NCBI RefSeq assembly: GCF_030441895.1 | Contig: NZ_JARJAS010000011.1 | Length of the DNA stretch: 64,000 bases | Direction: 5' to 3' (one strand) | DNA from: Enterococcus_D entomosocium | GTDB lineage: Bacteria; Bacillota; Bacilli; Lactobacillales; Enterococcaceae | Shown here: piece after piece, positions 62,726 to 64,000 of the stretch | How the letters are laid out: each line of letters starts with the position of its first letter | Numbering within the stretch: the first letter of the stretch is position 1 | Made by a program: the position numbers and the translations under genes | Notes under the pieces: generated by a model | Databases searched by the model: none | What the model saw: only the letters and a program-made list of their open reading frames with translations | What the model was told of the DNA's origin: nothing

Positions 62726-63657
62726 CGACCGATTTAACTACTCAACTTGAATTTAACGTAGATTTCACGCCAAGCCAAATCACGATCAACAATGAAGCCA
62801 AGCTGAAAGAGTTGGTGGATGCGACTATCGCTCGTTATGGAACTTTGGTTTTCACTGACGACAATATTCCAGAAGCGAAGCAAGCAAAAGCCGATCTAAA
62901 CAAAGTTGCTAGGTTGCTAGACGATCAACGCAAGGCTGTTAAGAAGGAATACAGTAAACCATTGAAAGAGTTTGAAACGAAAATCAATGGTTACACGAAT
63001 CAAATTAAGTTAGTCAGCGAGGGAATCAATGAGAGCATTTCTACTTTTGAAGAGTCGGAAAAAGCTAAACGGCTTGATAAGTTGGTTTCGACTATTGAAG
63101 AAATTTCTCCTAACTACGGAATCGATTCATCGGAATTAACTATTAATCCATCATGGCTAAATAAGGGGAACTTCACTACTAAGGGCGAGTTGAACAAAAA
63201 AACGTTAGAAGAAGTTACTTTCCAAATGAAACAAATTGCTGATGCTAACAAACGAATTGAAAATGATAAAGCTATCATTGGCAACTATGCTAAAGCAGTA
63301 GGACTTGAGCCAGAATCGTGGGTAGCGCAGATCGAGAATGGATTATTCGCATCCGACTTGATGAAGCAAATTGATGCGACTGTGGTCGCTAAACGGGAAC
63401 GAGAAGAGCGTGAAATCAAAGAACAGCAAGCCCAAGCTGAATATGAGCAAGCCATGAAAGAACTCAAGGAGCGACAAATTGACAATAACGTCATTGACCA
63501 AGAAACGGGCGAGATTTTAGAAGATTCACCAAATATACAACATCAAGAAATTGAAGAGTTTGAAATAGTTGAATTGCGACTAACAGGAACGCATGAACAA
63601 CTAACTGCATTAAACAAATTTATCACTGGTGAAGGAATAAAAGTGGAAGTGATGTAA
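62722..63657 (+). CDS. DUF1351 phage protein
   Basis: The 311-residue, coiled-coil-rich protein commonly sits next to ERF or RecT in Firmicutes phages. ATG 62722 overlaps the ERF stop as ATGA. Long helices rich in Lys and Glu occur at about 65-110 and 235-270. The role is not known; association with recombination is inferred from gene order. Confidence 0.85.
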   Translation: MTTDLTTQLEFNVDFTPSQITINNEAKLKELVDATIARYGTLVFTDDNIPEAKQAKADLNKVARLLDDQRKAVKKEYSKPLKEFETKINGYTNQIKLVSEGINESISTFEESEKAKRLDKLVSTIEEISPNYGIDSSELTINPSWLNKGNFTTKGELNKKTLEEVTFQMKQIADANKRIENDKAIIGNYAKAVGLEPESWVAQIENGLFASDLMKQIDATVVAKREREEREIKEQQAQAEYEQAMKELKERQIDNNVIDQETGEILEDSPNIQHQEIEEFEIVELRLTGTHEQLTALNKFITGEGIKVEVM

Positions 63658-64000
63658 ATGAATAACCTTTCGTATCTAGCGAAAATAACAAAAGTAGAAG
63701 GTAATCACCTGATGCTAGAACTTAAAGATGAACTAAACATCGAACGACTCAAAACAATATTTGATGGATATGACGGTGAGCGACAAGCGGAAATATTCAT
63801 CAAAGACCCACGAGGGTTCACAGTCGAACAGAGACGCTTTACATTCGCTTTAATGCAAGATATATACATTTACACTGGCGAACCATTAGAGAGCCTTAAA
63901 GACGTGTTCTATTGGCAATTTCGGTACTTCACAGGGAAGAACATCAGCTTGTCGAATCATTCGGAGAACACAGTCGATGAAGTCTCAACATTAGATGAAT
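63658..64000 (+). CDS. Probable phage HNH-type nuclease (3' partial)
   Basis: The frame starts at ATG 63658 directly after the DUF1351 stop and runs off the window. The visible 114 residues (with DPRGFTVEQRRFTFALMQDIYIYTG) resemble the N-terminus of the putative HNHc nuclease family that follows ERF genes in related phages. The catalytic HNH part is not in the window. Confidence 0.55.
   Translation, partial: MNNLSYLAKITKVEGNHLMLELKDELNIERLKTIFDGYDGERQAEIFIKDPRGFTVEQRRFTFALMQDIYIYTGEPLESLKDVFYWQFRYFTGKNISLSNHSENTVDEVSTLDE

Noticed and set aside
1..64000. CRISPR arrays, rRNA genes, insertion-sequence transposases, T-box or other classical riboswitch leaders
   Set aside because: None could be recognised; no regularly spaced repeats, no rRNA-like segments, no transposase motifs and no T-box consensus were seen.

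Overview
The window reads as low-GC Gram-positive chromosome of the order Lactobacillales, most likely an Enterococcus. Supporting signs are the maltose locus of enterococcal type (MalT, MalP, the phosphatase MapP and MalR), the MurT/GatD pair, strong AGGAGG ribosome sites, and the order tdk-prfA-prmC-ywlC-glyA-upp. I cannot fix the species from sequence alone. From about 56.2 kb onward the sequence is an integrated prophage with visibly lower GC.

Bases 1-19.8 kb are a cell-envelope and transport region. Two paralogous three-gene modules occur here. Each has a MacB/FtsX-type ABC permease, its ATPase, and a single-pass membrane protein carrying PASTA-like repeats outside the cell (about 1-3.2 kb and 14.0-17.5 kb). 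Between them lie a heterodimeric ABC exporter with one degenerate ATPase site, an alkyl-DNA methyltransferase, a phosphohexomutase, a two-component system with an intramembrane-sensing kinase, a glucose-uptake-type permease and an amino-acid permease. The second module continues into a 52-residue membrane peptide and a second two-component system, which looks like one sensing or response unit.

Bases 19.8-29 kb hold housekeeping genes: the XpaC/TelA pair, a Nudix ADP-ribose pyrophosphatase, a methyltransferase, MTA/SAH nucleosidase, nicotinamidase, the PepO metallopeptidase, a C39-like protein, and a second-type PRPP synthetase lacking the usual catalytic loop. Bases 29-40 kb are alpha-glucoside metabolism. 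MalR, maltose phosphorylase, the maltose PTS and maltose-6'-phosphatase are arranged around a divergent promoter region with two LacI-type operators. Next to them is a second operon with a PTS IICB, a GH4 6-phospho-alpha-glucosidase, an RpiR regulator and a membrane protein, preceded by a promoter overlapped by a CcpA cre site.

Bases 40-56 kb hold MurT/GatD (peptidoglycan amidation), a KtrB potassium channel, two HAD phosphatases, a GldA-like dehydrogenase, MsrA, a P-loop kinase, two acetyltransferases, and the tdk-prfA-prmC-ywlC-glyA-upp run. A dense cluster of exact DnaA boxes lies between and within prmC and ywlC, away from any dnaA gene.

Bases 56.2-64 kb begin with tRNA-Thr(CGT), whose 3' end is the likely attachment site. 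Then come a tyrosine integrase and a leftward lysogeny module (SHOCT protein, ImmA/IrrE peptidase, XRE repressor). A switch region with two face-to-face promoters sharing a 14-bp inverted repeat precedes a rightward early region: Cro-like protein, excisionase-like protein, antirepressor, small ORFs, ERF single-strand annealing protein, DUF1351 protein and a truncated probable HNH nuclease. One leftward membrane-anchored gene sits inside the early region behind a promoter that would give an almost leaderless mRNA.
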